A stretch of 64,000 bases of DNA from Azolla pinnata (GCA_037176905.1 JBBBWG010009224.1:26788-90787), one strand, 5' to 3'; shown: positions 1-11,050, counted from the first letter of the stretch. A program made the numbers and translations. Notes: a model not told the origin generated them from the letters alone.

Positions 1-584
1 GATTTGATCGATCGCTGTACTGATGATCTCCGTTGCTGACGAGCTGATCAATGATCCCATCCGCGCGATTAAGGTTACAATCGCGTTTGCTAAGGAGCCG
101 ATTCATCCGATCGCGATCACTGTAATCGCCGGCCGCCGCCTTCATAATCGCCCAATTCGGGAGGCGATCATCGATGGCGTGATGATCAATATGGAAGCCG
201 CGATGATGATGATGATGACGACGATGATGATCACGGACCTCGATGATGATCGGACGCGATGCCGCGATGATGATCAGCTCTGCTACTAGTGCGGCGCAGA
301 TGATGATCATCGCCCTGATTAGCGCGATCATCGCCCTGGGATTAGCCGTGATTAGCCCCCGGCTTCTGCACCATCTGATTGTAATCAAGCCTGATTATCG
401 ATCGACTGATCGAACAGCGAGCGTAATCGCATGCGTTGATCAGGACTGATTATCGATCAAACCCGGATAGCTATTTAGCAGACGATTCCTCCAAGCACCG
501 CCCGATCAATCTTGTGATTTGGGAATGAACCTGTGTGATTAATTAGCTCCCTTTCCCACTCCCGTGTGACTAATTGAGCAGAAT
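1..584. other. Low-complexity GATC/GATGAT-rich stretch, no gene seen
   Basis: The first ~450 bases are dominated by GATC, GATGAT and CGATCATC words, with open frames that only reflect this composition. From 450 to 584 the sequence is mixed and AT-richer. No domain, splice structure or RNA gene is visible. Confidence 0.6.
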
Positions 585-690
585 TAGTGAATAATCGGGC
601 AGAATTGGCGATTAATCGAGCTGAATTGGTGAATAATCGAGCAGAATTGGCGATTAATTGAGCAGAATTAGTGATTAATTGAGCTGGCGG
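585..690 (+). repeat. Short tandem repeat, ~22 bp unit
   Basis: About five imperfect copies of a ~22-bp unit follow each other, of the form GAGCAGAATTGGCGATTAAT and variants (agaattagtga / agaattggcga, each followed by ATAATCG or TTAATTG). It lies just before a longer tandem array and may be part of the same block. Confidence 0.8.
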
Positions 691-737
691 CTGATTGCTT
701 TCCGAGCTGTGTACAAATTCAGGCAGGCTGAATGGAA

Positions 738-1185
738 CTAATTAGAGGTAAAATCTGTGATCAAAGGCAGCTGTCATTAATCTAAATATAATCAGACAAT
801 CTGAATTCTGAGTCTAATTAGAGGTAAAATCTGTGATCAAAGGCAGCTATCGTCAATCTAAATATAATCAGACAATCTGAATTCTGAACCTAATTAGAGG
901 TAAAATCTGTGATCAAAGGCAGCATATCACTGATCTTACTATAATCAGACCAATATGTTGGTGAATTCTGAACCTAATTACAGGCAAAATCTGTGATCAA
1001 AGGCAGCTATGATCATTAATCTCGATATAATCAGACAATGTGTTGCTGAAAATTCTGGACCTAATCAGAGGTAAATGTGCGATCAAAGGCGGCTATCATT
1101 AATCTTACTATAATCAGACCAATCTGTGGCTGAATTCTGAACCTAATTAGAGGCGAATCTCTGATCAAAGGGCCTGAATTGATTT
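738..1185 (+). repeat. Tandem array, ~76-87 bp unit, six copies
   Basis: The phrase CTAATTAGAGGTAAAATCTG recurs at about 738, 814, 890, 974, 1061 and 1143. Each copy continues with GATCAAAGGCAGC, an ATTAATCT.. segment, ATAATCAGAC and a GAATTCTGA ending. The first two periods are 76 bp and later ones are 82-87 bp because of small insertions (TGTTGGTGA type). Copies diverge progressively to the right, as in an old local amplification. Confidence 0.9.
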
Positions 1186-3284
1186 CTAATCTACAGCTTG
1201 ATCAAGACATGAAAATCATCAACCCAATTTACATACATATATGCACCTATGATCTCTCGCTCAATGTATATATATATATAGCTCATTATATTCTGATCTA
1301 GGGGCAGCAATTCGATCAGCAGCAATTTTTTTCAAGCAGGCCACACGCAGCGAGCACAGATTCGCCCAAAAAAAATTCAAAGAAAAAGCTCATGCAACTA
1401 AACTATTCTCAGGATTCACAAAAGAAGAAGACTTTTGTGTTTAATCATTCCCATTCTTGCTGATCGATGCCAAGTAAGAAGGAGAAAAAAAAGAGGAAAC
1501 GATTATTTTAAGAAAGAAGCCCAACAACAACAGCAACAACATCAACAAAAAAACAAGGATTTGAACAAATACAGCATACGATCATACACGAATTGACTTT
1601 GAAAGAGAGCAACATATATATATATATATAAAGGTTCTGAAAGACCGGTATAAGAAGCAATTGATATGCAATATGCATGTGTTTAGCAAACTCAACTAAA
1701 TCAAGAGAAGAAGTTTGAGCACAATCATTCCATCCATTATACCACATTCAGGCGATGAGAGAGCAACATACATACGTCTCGTCGATCCATCATCCATCCG
1801 ACATTTGCTCGCACAGAGGGGCGATGCGCGCTGTTCGATCCATGCCAGCTTGCCGATTCGCGCGGATCATATTATTCTGACTTGTCGCAGAGCCGATTTG
1901 GTATGGATTGATCCAGTACTATCGAGAGCTCCGTTCATTCGATCGGATTTTCGAGAGTTGTTTCGCCCCTTGTCACGCATATACTCAGAAATCCCTCGAA
2001 CGAGACCTGGGGTTTGACTTTGGGCACCCTCTTCCTCTCCAGCAGACTTTCGTTCCAGGGTTTCCGTGGTCGAGACAACGCACTATCATTCCATGCACGA
2101 CTAGCTGGCTTCTCCCTGTGATCGTGCACAACTCCTGATCTGGGTCAACTCCATCCGAAAACATGGTTCCCATTCGCAATGTCACAGAAGATCAATTCAG
2201 CTTGACATATTTGCTTTTCCGCCCAACAGGCTTCCAACTCTGTTTTGTTTTTTAATATATATATATATAGAAGAGGAGAAGGTAGAACTTGGTCGAACTT
2301 GGCTCACCCGAGTCACGACTCCCTTGTTGTCACAGAAGCCATGTTCTTCGTTTCTCCTTCGATCCACCTGTTGCAGAGAAATCAAAGCTTTTGGGTTCCG
2401 GGAGGAAGCACGGTTGCAAGGCTAAAAACTTAAAAGAATTTGATAGAAGGGCACCACCAGGAGTGGAGCCTGTGGCTTGATATAAATAAACTGGAAACAT
2501 TAAAAGGTTTGATAACTAATTGAGCGAGATTTGTTTTTCTTTTTTTAACTTGTGTTTGGACCATGGGGCGTATTTTTATTACGAGTTAAACAAAGAGTGA
2601 ATCGAGTGAAACCCTATCCTCATCCAACATTCTATCCTGATCCAACATTCACCCATCTTTGGAGAACTTTCGAGTCGTCTTCGATCGACGGCGATGAGGG
2701 GGTTAAAAAAAAGCTAATCAGACAAATACGAGACGGAATAATGGAATCGAGGCATCTGAGCTGCTTAAGCACGAGCGACTGCATTAAGTGGACCAAGCCT
2801 TTCTAAACATTCGGAATGGGATCGATTCAGCAGACGAAGCAGCAACGAGGTAATGTTATGATGCAGGCTGACACACTCGATCTTTGCAAGGCTTTTTATC
2901 CGGAAGGAAGTGTGCGAAAACGTGTCAGTGAACATCGACGTGTGCCAAAGCTGATTTGTTTGTACAAGCAACCGGGCTTGGCCTTCATTGACGTGGATAC
3001 GTCGACGGTAGTGTCGTCTAACGATGCACACTTCCCTGTTGATTCCGATCAGCTAACCGATACGTTATTATTCGCTCTATCCATTTGCAATTAGAACAAG
3101 TTCTTCAGCATGTCATCCGACCTTTAACCGTGTACTTTGGCATCACGCCTGATACAGATGGCCGTGAGATAAACATGATTCCCAGTGGAGGAAAATTATT
3201 GTCGTGTCTTGCTATTGTAGGAAGCCGAATTTCGACACTGTCCACTGGCCTAAGATTACAACGCACGACTAACAAACCATTTGT
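1186..3284. other. Stretch without a supported gene
   Basis: Contains short TA microsatellites (near 1270, 1615 and 2260) and otherwise unremarkable sequence. Open frames of 60-100 codons exist on both strands but show no recognisable domain and no splice support. The stretch 2816-3094 is open for 92 codons and reads fairly protein-like, but I cannot name a family. Confidence 0.5.
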
Positions 3285-3745
3285 TATTATGGGCATTAAC
3301 CTTAGGAACCGATTGATAAGGCTAATTTGAATGGTTTGTGGGTAAAATAAGCGGAAAGCCGATTATCGTAGGACTGGGACAAACCCATATGGTTACTAGA
3401 CAGATGTTAACATACTTAGCAGTCAAGGAGCCCAGAAATTTGACCTATATAAAGTTGGACTAGCTACCCCTGTTCATTACGACATCCTGAGACGCTGTGA
3501 AGACTCTCTTAGTCAGGTCAGACTCTCTTTATCAGATCCATACCAGTTAGATTCCGAGGTATGATCTAAGGTAATAATCTGCGGTATGGGACACAAATCA
3601 CACTCTACATTCATTTTCTGTCCTTCGCTCGAGGTCGGTTGCTGTCATTAATCATCCTTAACCCGTTCTTTCCTCTCTAATCTTCTCTCCGATACTGATT
3701 ATCGTGAGTAGATCGTAACAGTTGTCGCGCTCGATACCGAAGGAG
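3285..3745 (+). repeat. Diverged dispersed repeat, copy 1 (partner near 62.3-62.7 kb)
   Basis: Colinear similarity with about 62290-62690 on the same strand. Shared blocks in order: GTTATT..TTAGGAAC, GGTTTGTGGGTAAAATAAG (partner: GGTTTGAGGGTAAGATAAG), GACATCCTGAGACGCTGTGA (partner: GACATCTTAAGATGCCATGA), a GGTATGATCTAAG-type block, TGCGGTATGGGACACA (partner: TGTGGTATGGGAGACACA), then GTGAGTAGATCGTA. The shared order of at least five blocks makes common descent clear, but the class of element is not certain. Confidence 0.75.
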
Positions 3746-4011
3746 TCTGCATCGAGAGCAACCGACCGTGGATTCCTCCGGGCACGGAATATGCCTCGGC
3801 TCCAGAACCGACTCGATGTACTCGATCTAGAAATCAGGAGACGAAGTGCTGGCGTTGCCGTCGTATGAACTGAGCCGGATGAGCTCGTTAATCCGACCAT
3901 CGATCTTAATTACGCTCTTAATCCCTCATGAGATGGCCTTTAATCAACTCCTAATGACTCTCTTAATTCCAGCATTAAGCCCCTAATTAGCCCCTTCATC
4001 AAATTAAGAGA

Positions 4012-4050
4012 ATGAAGAAGAAGAAGAAGAAGAAGAAGAAGAAGAAGAAG
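4012..4050 (+). repeat. GAA microsatellite
   Basis: An uninterrupted run of AAG/GAA trinucleotides just upstream of the PPR gene, probably in its promoter or 5' UTR. Confidence 0.9.
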
Positions 4051-4349
4051 CAGATAAGATGTCGCAGCATCAGAGAACCAGACCGCCATGGCTGCCTTCA
4101 TTCATCGGCTCCGCTGGAGAAGGGTAGCTTCCCTGCACAGGCTTCCTCGTCATCTTCTTCTTCCTCCTCTTCTTCTCCTCTGCCCAGGTAATTTCTGTCC
4201 TCTTAACTTCCCAGGAAAACAGAGAGTTTTGTTTCCACTTTAATCGAGGAATCGCCGGGAGGAATCGGCCGGCTGCAGAAAAAGCTCTCCAGCATCTCCG
4301 TTGCATCGTTCCATGAGACAGGATCTCTTCTATCTCTGTATTATGAGGA

Positions 4350-6290
4350 ATGGCTCCAGCATCCATTGGATGTACTATGCTCAATTCCTGTATCTTCTGC
4401 CCTGGTGCTCCGGTGGCGAACTTTTCCGAGAAGAAGAAGAAGCAGAATCTTAGAGCGTTGTCTATTCAAGATCAAACCGAATCGTGCTGGTTGCACGGGG
4501 ATGGCATCGAACTGAGAGCATTTCAAGATGAAAACAAAAGAAACTCTGGCAAATATCAAGACGGGGATGGCATCGAACTGACAGCATTTCAAGTCGAAAA
4601 CAAAAGGAACTCTGGTAAATACCAAGACTCACCTTTGAAAGAGATCAAGATCTATGATATTCTCGATGAAAGAACAAGTTTTTCTACAATTTCATCCATC
4701 CTGAAGGAATGTGGGAAAGCAAAGTCTTTGTCGGCTGGAAAGTTTGTCCATTCGTTCATCAGACAGCATCGCCATTTTGATCAGGACCGGTTTCTAGGGA
4801 ATTGCCTTGTGGACATGTATGGTAACATCGGAGCTGTCAGAGAGGCATGTGAAGTGTTTCATAGTTTGTCTAGTTACAATGCTCACTCATGGAATATCAT
4901 GATCAATGCATACGTCAAGAATGGGTGTAACAAGGAGGCATTGTGCCTCTTCAACGAAATGCTGGGCAAAGGATTCACTCCTGATTATTGCACATTTATC
5001 TGCACCCTGAATGCATGTACATGTGTGGAAAGGCTGTCTGAGGTGCAAGATATTCATTGCGTCATTGTTGAGTATGGATGTGTGGGAGAAACAGAAGCAG
5101 GAACTGCTCTTGTTTCTGCCTATGGTAGGTGTGGTGAGCTATCGGGAGCAAAGGTTGTCTTTAATGGAATGCCTGAACACAGTGTCATCTCATGGAATGC
5201 AATGATCACAGCATGCATACAAAATGGGCATAGCAGAGAGGGTTTGTGTGTATTCAGACAGATGAATGACAGGAATGTACATGAACCGGATACTGTCACA
5301 TTCACATCTGCCCTTGATGCATGTACTGATGTAATAGATCTAGCAGAAGGCCAGAAAATTCATGCTATGATCATCGAGAAGGCTCATACAAAGGACACCA
5401 CATCGATGACTGCACTGGTAAATATGTATGCTAAATGTGGTAGTTTTATCAGTGCAAAGGTATCCTTTTTCCAGATTTCTCGGCGTGATATGATATGTTG
5501 GAATACCTTAATAAGTGCATGTAACAGCAACGAGGACTGGGAAATGGCCTTGAATGCTTCTTTCGAAATGCAGAGTGAAGGCATTCATCCAAATCAGATC
5601 ACATTCGCTTACATGCTCGAGGCTTGTGCAAGGCTTGCACTCCAAACACAAGGGCAAATGATCCATTCGGAAATAATCTGTCGTGAATTTGAGGCAGATC
5701 TTGTATTGGCTACAGCCCTTTTAACCATGTATGGGAAATGCGGAGCAATCTCAGATGCAATGGATGTATTTAATGAAATGAGTCATCACGACGTTATATC
5801 ATGGAGTGCCATCATTACGGCATGTGCACAGAATGGTCTAAGCGAGGAGGCACTGAGTCTATTCGATGAGATGCAGCGTGATGGTATGAGGCCAGATGAT
5901 ACAACATTTCTTAGCATTTTGTCTGCATGTTCTCATGCAGGTTGGGTTGCCCTTGGTATGTACTATTTCGTTTCTATGTATGAAAAGCACAACATACCCT
6001 ACAGAATTGAGCATTATACGTGTATGGTTCATCTTCTGGGACGAGCAGGGCATATGGACGATGCTGAATACCTCCTCTCCACCATCCCATCCGAGAACAA
6101 AACTGCCGCATGGTTGTGTTTCTTAGGTTCCTGTGTTATTCATGGTTATCGCTTAAAAGCAATTCAAGCAGCCAATCAAGTTTTTGAGTTAGATTCAAGC
6201 GTCCCAACATCTTATGTGATGTTGTCCAATGTCATTTATACTGAAGAAAAGGATGCATTAGAAGAGCTAAGAGACCATCAGCTGGTATAA
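4350..6290 (+). CDS. Pentatricopeptide repeat protein, PLS type, no DYW domain (646 aa, intronless)
   Basis: Family role: PLS-class PPR proteins bind organellar RNA base by base and usually guide C-to-U editing in mitochondria or plastids. Seen here: one uninterrupted frame from an ATG. PPR motifs fill residues ~105 to ~600, with repeated hallmarks such as SWNIMINAYVKNG (~180), SWNAMITACIQNG (~281), CWNTLISAC (~383) and SWSAIITACAQNG (~484), each followed by an F.EM segment. The LLSACSHAG..YTCMVHLLGRAGH part near 525-570 is the usual last P-L-S block. The C-terminus has only a partial E1-like part (YVMLSNVIY) and stops about 25 residues later, so E2 and DYW are missing. Residues ~50-94 are a tandem peptide duplication. 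The N-terminus is not an obvious targeting peptide. Such a protein would need a DYW partner in trans if it edits RNA. Function beyond the family is not known. Confidence 0.93.
   Translation: MAPASIGCTMLNSCIFCPGAPVANFSEKKKKQNLRALSIQDQTESCWLHGDGIELRAFQDENKRNSGKYQDGDGIELTAFQVENKRNSGKYQDSPLKEIKIYDILDERTSFSTISSILKECGKAKSLSAGKFVHSFIRQHRHFDQDRFLGNCLVDMYGNIGAVREACEVFHSLSSYNAHSWNIMINAYVKNGCNKEALCLFNEMLGKGFTPDYCTFICTLNACTCVERLSEVQDIHCVIVEYGCVGETEAGTALVSAYGRCGELSGAKVVFNGMPEHSVISWNAMITACIQNGHSREGLCVFRQMNDRNVHEPDTVTFTSALDACTDVIDLAEGQKIHAMIIEKAHTKDTTSMTALVNMYAKCGSFISAKVSFFQISRRDMICWNTLISACNSNEDWEMALNASFEMQSEGIHPNQITFAYMLEACARLALQTQGQMIHSEIICREFEADLVLATALLTMYGKCGAISDAMDVFNEMSHHDVISWSAIITACAQNGLSEEALSLFDEMQRDGMRPDDTTFLSILSACSHAGWVALGMYYFVSMYEKHNIPYRIEHYTCMVHLLGRAGHMDDAEYLLSTIPSENKTAAWLCFLGSCVIHGYRLKAIQAANQVFELDSSVPTSYVMLSNVIYTEEKDALEELRDHQLV
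4498..4629 (+). repeat. 66-bp in-frame duplication inside the PPR coding region
   Basis: Two adjacent 66-bp copies, starting with GGGGATGGCATCGAACTGA, encode GDGIELRAFQDENKRNSGKY and the same with R-to-T and D-to-V changes. Being a multiple of three, the duplication keeps the frame. It sits before the first PPR motif in a charged linker. Confidence 0.9.
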
Positions 6291-8737
6291 GGATGGGATA
6301 AGGTTAATAAATGGCTTGAAAATTTTGACAACTTATGTCAATTCACAAGTTTATGTTGGTGGATGAAATTGTGATTTGTCATGCCTAGGGCAAAAAAATG
6401 TCATTTTATAAGTAATAGAATTCACTCGGTGGTAATTGATTGGTCGCAGAAAAGTCAGAGTAGGATATGAAGCGAAAGTGTCTTACTACGACATCAAGCT
6501 AGTGTCAAGTGGGATTCTGGATTCATGCCCGACCAATCTCAGCTTTAATTCATGCTCTTTAGATGAAATTACAGTGGCTTCTTGCATCATACTAGTCCTC
6601 AAATGGATCCTGAGTTTTAACCACGGGCATATCTTCTGATTGCTTTGCCATTCATCACCAGAAGGGCCGCTTTGGAAATGCACTGCTTGATTGGGAAACT
6701 AAATTTATGGCATTGATTGCTTCTGGTTGGTGTGCAACTAACCTCAGTACCTCAAAATTCAGTACGATCAATCATCTTCAATTCAGGTTGGACGTTTTTC
6801 ATTGATCCTCGACATGCACATCATTAACAACTTCCCAATTGACATGAGGCATTGTTTTATTATATCTGGAAGACTCAGTGGACGCAATTGCTCACGGGTC
6901 TGGACATCATGATGACACAAGTTCAAAGAAAAGGTTCGTTGTGCCCCTAACCTGAGTTCAAACTGTAGAGGTATCCTAAGTCTCTTGATTTGATATGCCT
7001 TTAGAGTCAAACCTGCAAGTCACTATGGATTGGTCTACATTGTTGAGCTAACCACACGCTCCCCAACAAGTGAGGGGGATAAAAGCTGCAATACACAGAT
7101 CTCCTCTGATCAACAAGAATGTGGTATTGCTATTCAGATGAAATATGCTCGTGACCATTACCATCTTCTAGGTAACACTGTTTTGTGCAATAAATTCGAA
7201 ATGTTGATTGTCTAATCAACAAGAAGATTGCATATGATCCAGGAAATGGACTACGCTCTGCTGACGCGACTTCATACAACTTATTCAAAAGCACGAAAAG
7301 GTCATATCTCAGAACAATAAATAATAGCATAAAATGCCGAGTATAGTTGGCTGGCATTTGTGTACTAGAAAAAAACGACTTCTGCAAAGGATAATGCCCA
7401 TAACATGGCAACATTTAATCCAAACAAGGCTCAAAGACCCCAACAGGAAAGGCCCGAGAGGATTAATAAATGGATAATCCCCACCTCCACAACATTTATG
7501 TGGAGAATAGCAGTGATTGATGTAAACAACTTTGAGAATTTTTCATTCATAATGACAGCCAAAAATATTTCAATCCCCCAGCGGGGCTCCGTAACAACCT
7601 TGAGATCGGTCGTAAAATTCATAGATTACTTCTTTTACGAGAACACGTGTGGTCAGTACAATGCCAAGTTAATCCTAATAAGTCAGTAAACAGCCAAAAA
7701 CGACTTTTGAGGCAAGTTGTTAGCAATCAATCAATAATATTTACCTTTCTGTCTGTACTCCGTCTGTCGCTTACATATATATATATATTATATTCATCAC
7801 GATTTACAAAGAGTGCCTTCTTAACTCAGTAGTCCTACATAATACAAAAACCAAAATAAAAACCAAGATTATTTACACGCATGCGATGCGTATGAATTGA
7901 CTTTTACAACCATTACCGACCTAGAAAAAGGATCATAGCAACGCTTTGAAAGATACAGACCAAATCATTCAGAAAAACCAGCTTGGGAGGCAAACACAGA
8001 AGAGAGACATGTGGCTTTTAATGATAAGATGTTCTGAAATAGTACAGGTGAGCGATATTGATCAAGGCTTCACGAGCAAGATCACTCTTGATGGCTTCAA
8101 GACATCCTCGTACAGTATAATTCCCGAGCTGCAATGCCCCGAGGAGCATTCATGGAGGCATCCAATTGCATGAAATAGCAGTCTTTGCTTTGCAAATTCT
8201 CCACAACACAAAACCTTTTGGGCAGAGCTTGGCTCATTTGCTGTGAACCTTTTTTGAGTCTATTAAATAAATCCACATATATATGTGCGTGTGTATGTAT
8301 AAGAGATATACAAGGCCTGTCCCCTGTGACCTTCTAGCTAGGCATGATGTCAAAGAGTAGAAGCTGCCCCTACCAAAAGAAATCCATGTACATTTGACCT
8401 TACAATATATAACTCAGAAATGATCTTGAAGTGAGTGTGCAGTATTATTGCCCCAACCAACCTACCACCCTATTCATATATATATATATATTAATTTTTG
8501 AAACAGATCCATGTTTTCTAAGCGAGGACTTAGTGTGCGCACTTACATATGTAGCATGTGAGATTCACAAATGTACTTACATGAATCTTGGTGCTCTATT
8601 TTTTGAAGGGATCATTGGCGCTCTATATCCTTCTGAAAGGGATATCACTGCAGCAATGTCGGGATCGAATCGCGAGACTTTCAATATGGTGGCCCGGCAT
8701 ATAAAGAGCATAAAAAGAACCCCCCGCTTCTTCGTTT
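6291..8737. other. Intergenic region between PPR and PLATZ genes
   Basis: Holds the 3' flank of the PPR gene and, at its right end, the probable 3' UTR of the PLATZ gene on the other strand. TA microsatellites occur near 7775 and 8477. A block around 7420-7640 is open on both strands (63-94 codons) and could be a transposon fragment, but I recognise no domain. Confidence 0.5.
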
Positions 8738-8830
8738 TAGCACCAAGCTGTGCCATTTCAGGTAGCACCTTGCATAACAATTTATAGCACCAAGCTGTGC
8801 CATTTCAGGTAGCACCTTACACATAACAAG
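8738..8830 (+). repeat. 47-bp tandem duplication, PLATZ 3' flank
   Basis: TAGCACCAAGCTGTGCCATT and the following bases up to ATAACAA occur at 8738 and again at 8785, nearly identical. It lies about 100 bases past the PLATZ stop codon, so it is probably in the 3' UTR of that minus-strand gene. Confidence 0.9.
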
Positions 8831-8922
8831 TATCCCCGGCATCAATCAATGTCCTGATCTGCTAGTCCTTGATCCCTTGTTTGTCAAATCTACGCTGTGA
8901 TTTGCTGAAGAACCGCACACAG

Positions 8923-10416
8923 CTAGAAGAGAGGTGCTCTGTGGGGCATGCCCTTCCTCCTCTTCTTCCTGTAGTTCCCCAGCATCTTATGTAGCAGGGC
9001 TACTTCCAGCCTCTCATGATCCGACACCATGCCATGAACTACTGGCACATGCGAGGTCGTCGATCCGTAAAGAAGCTCAGGGGCCAACACCTTCACGATA
9101 CCCCGGCTAACATTAGTACCCGAGTCAGTCGCCGCCTGGGCCTGCAGCTTCTTCTCACAGAACTTGGCTTCCTGATATTGTGACCTAGCTGCGCTCGAGG
9201 GGGGCCTGAGCACCGAGATCGGGGAGAGCAGGCTCGAATCCGTCTTCGCCGCCGCATTCGCCATCATCATCGTCATCATCATCGTATGATCGCTGACATT
9301 GAGAGGAGGGGCACGATCGGGAGCAACACTGAGGTTCTGATCGGATGCGCCGGGAAGCGAGGCGAGATCGAACTTGCGCTTCGGATGAGTAGATGCTGCT
9401 GCTGCTGCTGCTGCTGCTGCAGTGCCGCTCATGATGCTAGTCGCATTCTTCATGGCATTGTATTGGCAGCCTAGCGCAGCGATATTGCTGCTGGTATCCT
9501 GCATTGATCCCAGGGCAATGTATCGGTATTGAGGATCTGGAATGTTCTTGCTGGGCCAATGGACTCCTGCACTCGAAGAGCCATATCCTGCTGCTGCAGC
9601 CAGCTGATGATTGTAGGAGGAGATGAGCAGGGCTGGATCCATGGCTGAATTGGATGGCATGAGCGAGTAGTAGCTCCCCGCAGCGGCCATGGATCCGGAA
9701 ACCTGGCCAGCTGCCTGCTGCCTGATGACAACAAGCTTGCATTTGATGGAGCAGAACTTCATGGGATCCGTAGACAGGGCCCTGCCACAAGCCAGGCAAT
9801 GCCGGCTCATCGCGGCATTACCGCAATTCATCGCAGCGTTCATGGCCAAGGGGAGATTCGTGGTGCCATGGCGGCTCGCTGCTGGGCCAGGAGCCGAAGC
9901 GGAAGCCGAAGCCGACGAAGCAGAGGCAGAGGCAGAAGCGTTAGGGTTGGGCTTGTTGAGCTGCCGGAGCAGGAAGACGATCCGGTGGTTGTTGATGATG
10001 TAGGTCTGGATGCCGGAGATGTCGAGGAGCTTGGAGATGTCGTCCACTCTGATGCCGTCGGCGTGGGAAGCTCTGCGGATCTGCAGGGTGCGGTGCGAGG
10101 CGTGGTCGGAATGCAGGCCTCTGCAGCACAGCGGGCCCTGCACCGTGAGGTAGCAGTCGATGCAGAAGTGGTTCTTCTCGTTCTTGCTGAAGATGTGGTG
10201 GCGGCAGGGGTCGAAGTAGCGGGCGTTGAGGAAGGGCTCCAGCCATGGCGGGCCCTCGCGAAGCAGGAGATGAAGCAGCTGCGGGCCTTGCTGCTGCTGC
10301 CTCGGCTGATGATTGCTGCTGCTGCTGCTGCTTTCCATGGCGGAACTGCAGATCGGAGGCGGGCTTACCTGCTGCATGCCGAAGGTGCAGGGAATGTGGT
10401 TCGCCTTCTTCTGCAT
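8923..10416 (-). CDS. PLATZ-type zinc-dependent DNA-binding protein (497 aa)
   Basis: Family role: PLATZ proteins are plant nuclear zinc-binding proteins that bind A/T-rich DNA and repress transcription. Seen here: the PLATZ region covers residues ~55-234 counted from the ATG at 10416. It begins PPWLEPFLNARYFDPC, continues with a C-x2-C cysteine cluster (FCIDC, then GPLCC) and HSDHASHRTLQIRRASH, then the conserved IRVDDISKLLDISGIQTYII. The second zinc cluster CLACGRAL..FCSIKCK follows after an unusual Ala/Ser-rich insert of ~40 residues. The N-terminus is Ser/Gln-rich and a polyalanine run (GCA/GCT repeats near 9400) lies in the C-terminal half. The C-terminus GNYRKKRRKGMPHRAP is a likely nuclear signal. 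The frame stays open upstream to 10590, but the first in-frame ATG is at 10416. The gene has no intron in the coding part. Confidence 0.93.
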   Translation of the reverse strand: MQKKANHIPCTFGMQQVSPPPICSSAMESSSSSSNHQPRQQQQGPQLLHLLLREGPPWLEPFLNARYFDPCRHHIFSKNEKNHFCIDCYLTVQGPLCCRGLHSDHASHRTLQIRRASHADGIRVDDISKLLDISGIQTYIINNHRIVFLLRQLNKPNPNASASASASSASASASAPGPAASRHGTTNLPLAMNAAMNCGNAAMSRHCLACGRALSTDPMKFCSIKCKLVVIRQQAAGQVSGSMAAAGSYYSLMPSNSAMDPALLISSYNHQLAAAAGYGSSSAGVHWPSKNIPDPQYRYIALGSMQDTSSNIAALGCQYNAMKNATSIMSGTAAAAAAAAASTHPKRKFDLASLPGASDQNLSVAPDRAPPLNVSDHTMMMTMMMANAAAKTDSSLLSPISVLRPPSSAARSQYQEAKFCEKKLQAQAATDSGTNVSRGIVKVLAPELLYGSTTSHVPVVHGMVSDHERLEVALLHKMLGNYRKKRRKGMPHRAPLF

Positions 10417-10698
10417 GATTCGGTCCGGCTCTCGATCTCTCGCAGACGCTAGGGTTTTCGAGCAGCAGCAGCAGCTCTTTGGCAGGGGAGACAAGCGCCG
10501 AAGCGATGGCGGAAGCTCGGATGCGCAGGAGCAATGGCGGAAGCTCGAAGGCGCGGGATGGAATCCGCGACGCCAATGCGCAGCAAACACAGTGCACAGG
10601 GAGATTCAGACGGTGCAGAAGCACATGTACGCAGGCATGCGTCGAGCTGCGAGCGGGGGTTCCTGCGCCAGGGAGGACTGCACGGCTATGGCTATGGC

Positions 10699-10738
10699 TT
10701 AGGGTTAGGGTTAGGGTTAGGGTTAGGGTTAGGGTTTC
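10699..10738 (+). repeat. Telomere-like (TTAGGG)n tract in the PLATZ 5' flank
   Basis: About six perfect TTAGGG hexamers in a row, ending AGGGTTTCC. On the PLATZ (minus) strand it reads CCCTAA repeats about 280 bases upstream of the ATG, where plant promoters and 5' UTRs often carry telo-boxes. It may be regulatory or simply an interstitial telomere remnant. The unit is the 6-mer, not the 7-mer TTTAGGG seen at 40.4 kb. Confidence 0.85.
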
Positions 10739-10883
10739 CAGGAGTTCGGGAAGGGAAGGGCTTCGTCTGTGCTGCATGCAGAGAGGAAGAAGAGAGCTAT
10801 TTTAGGGTTTTAAGAATGAAGGCCCAGATAAAAGAGAAAAGGAACGGAAAAGAAAAAAGAAAAGAAATCCCAACAGCAATACT

Positions 10884-11050
10884 AATAATAATAATAACTA
10901 TAGCAACAACAACAGCAGCAACAATAATAATAATAATAATAATCATAATAATAATAGTAATAATAATAGAAGTAGTAATAGTAATAGTATTAGTAGTAGT
11001 AGTAGTAGTAATAATAATTATAATAATAATGATAATGATAATAATAAGAG
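10884..11050 (+). repeat. AAT/AGT trinucleotide array
   Basis: About 165 bases of AAT, ATA and AGT triplets with interruptions (ATAATAATAATAATAATC, GTAGTAGTAGTAGTAGTA). Confidence 0.9.

Noticed and set aside
9941-10777. 278-codon minus-strand frame overlapping the PLATZ gene
   Set aside because: It overlaps the PLATZ frame in another phase, translates telomere-like DNA into Leu-Thr repeats, and is rich in Ala/Pro/Arg as expected of a GC-rich shadow.
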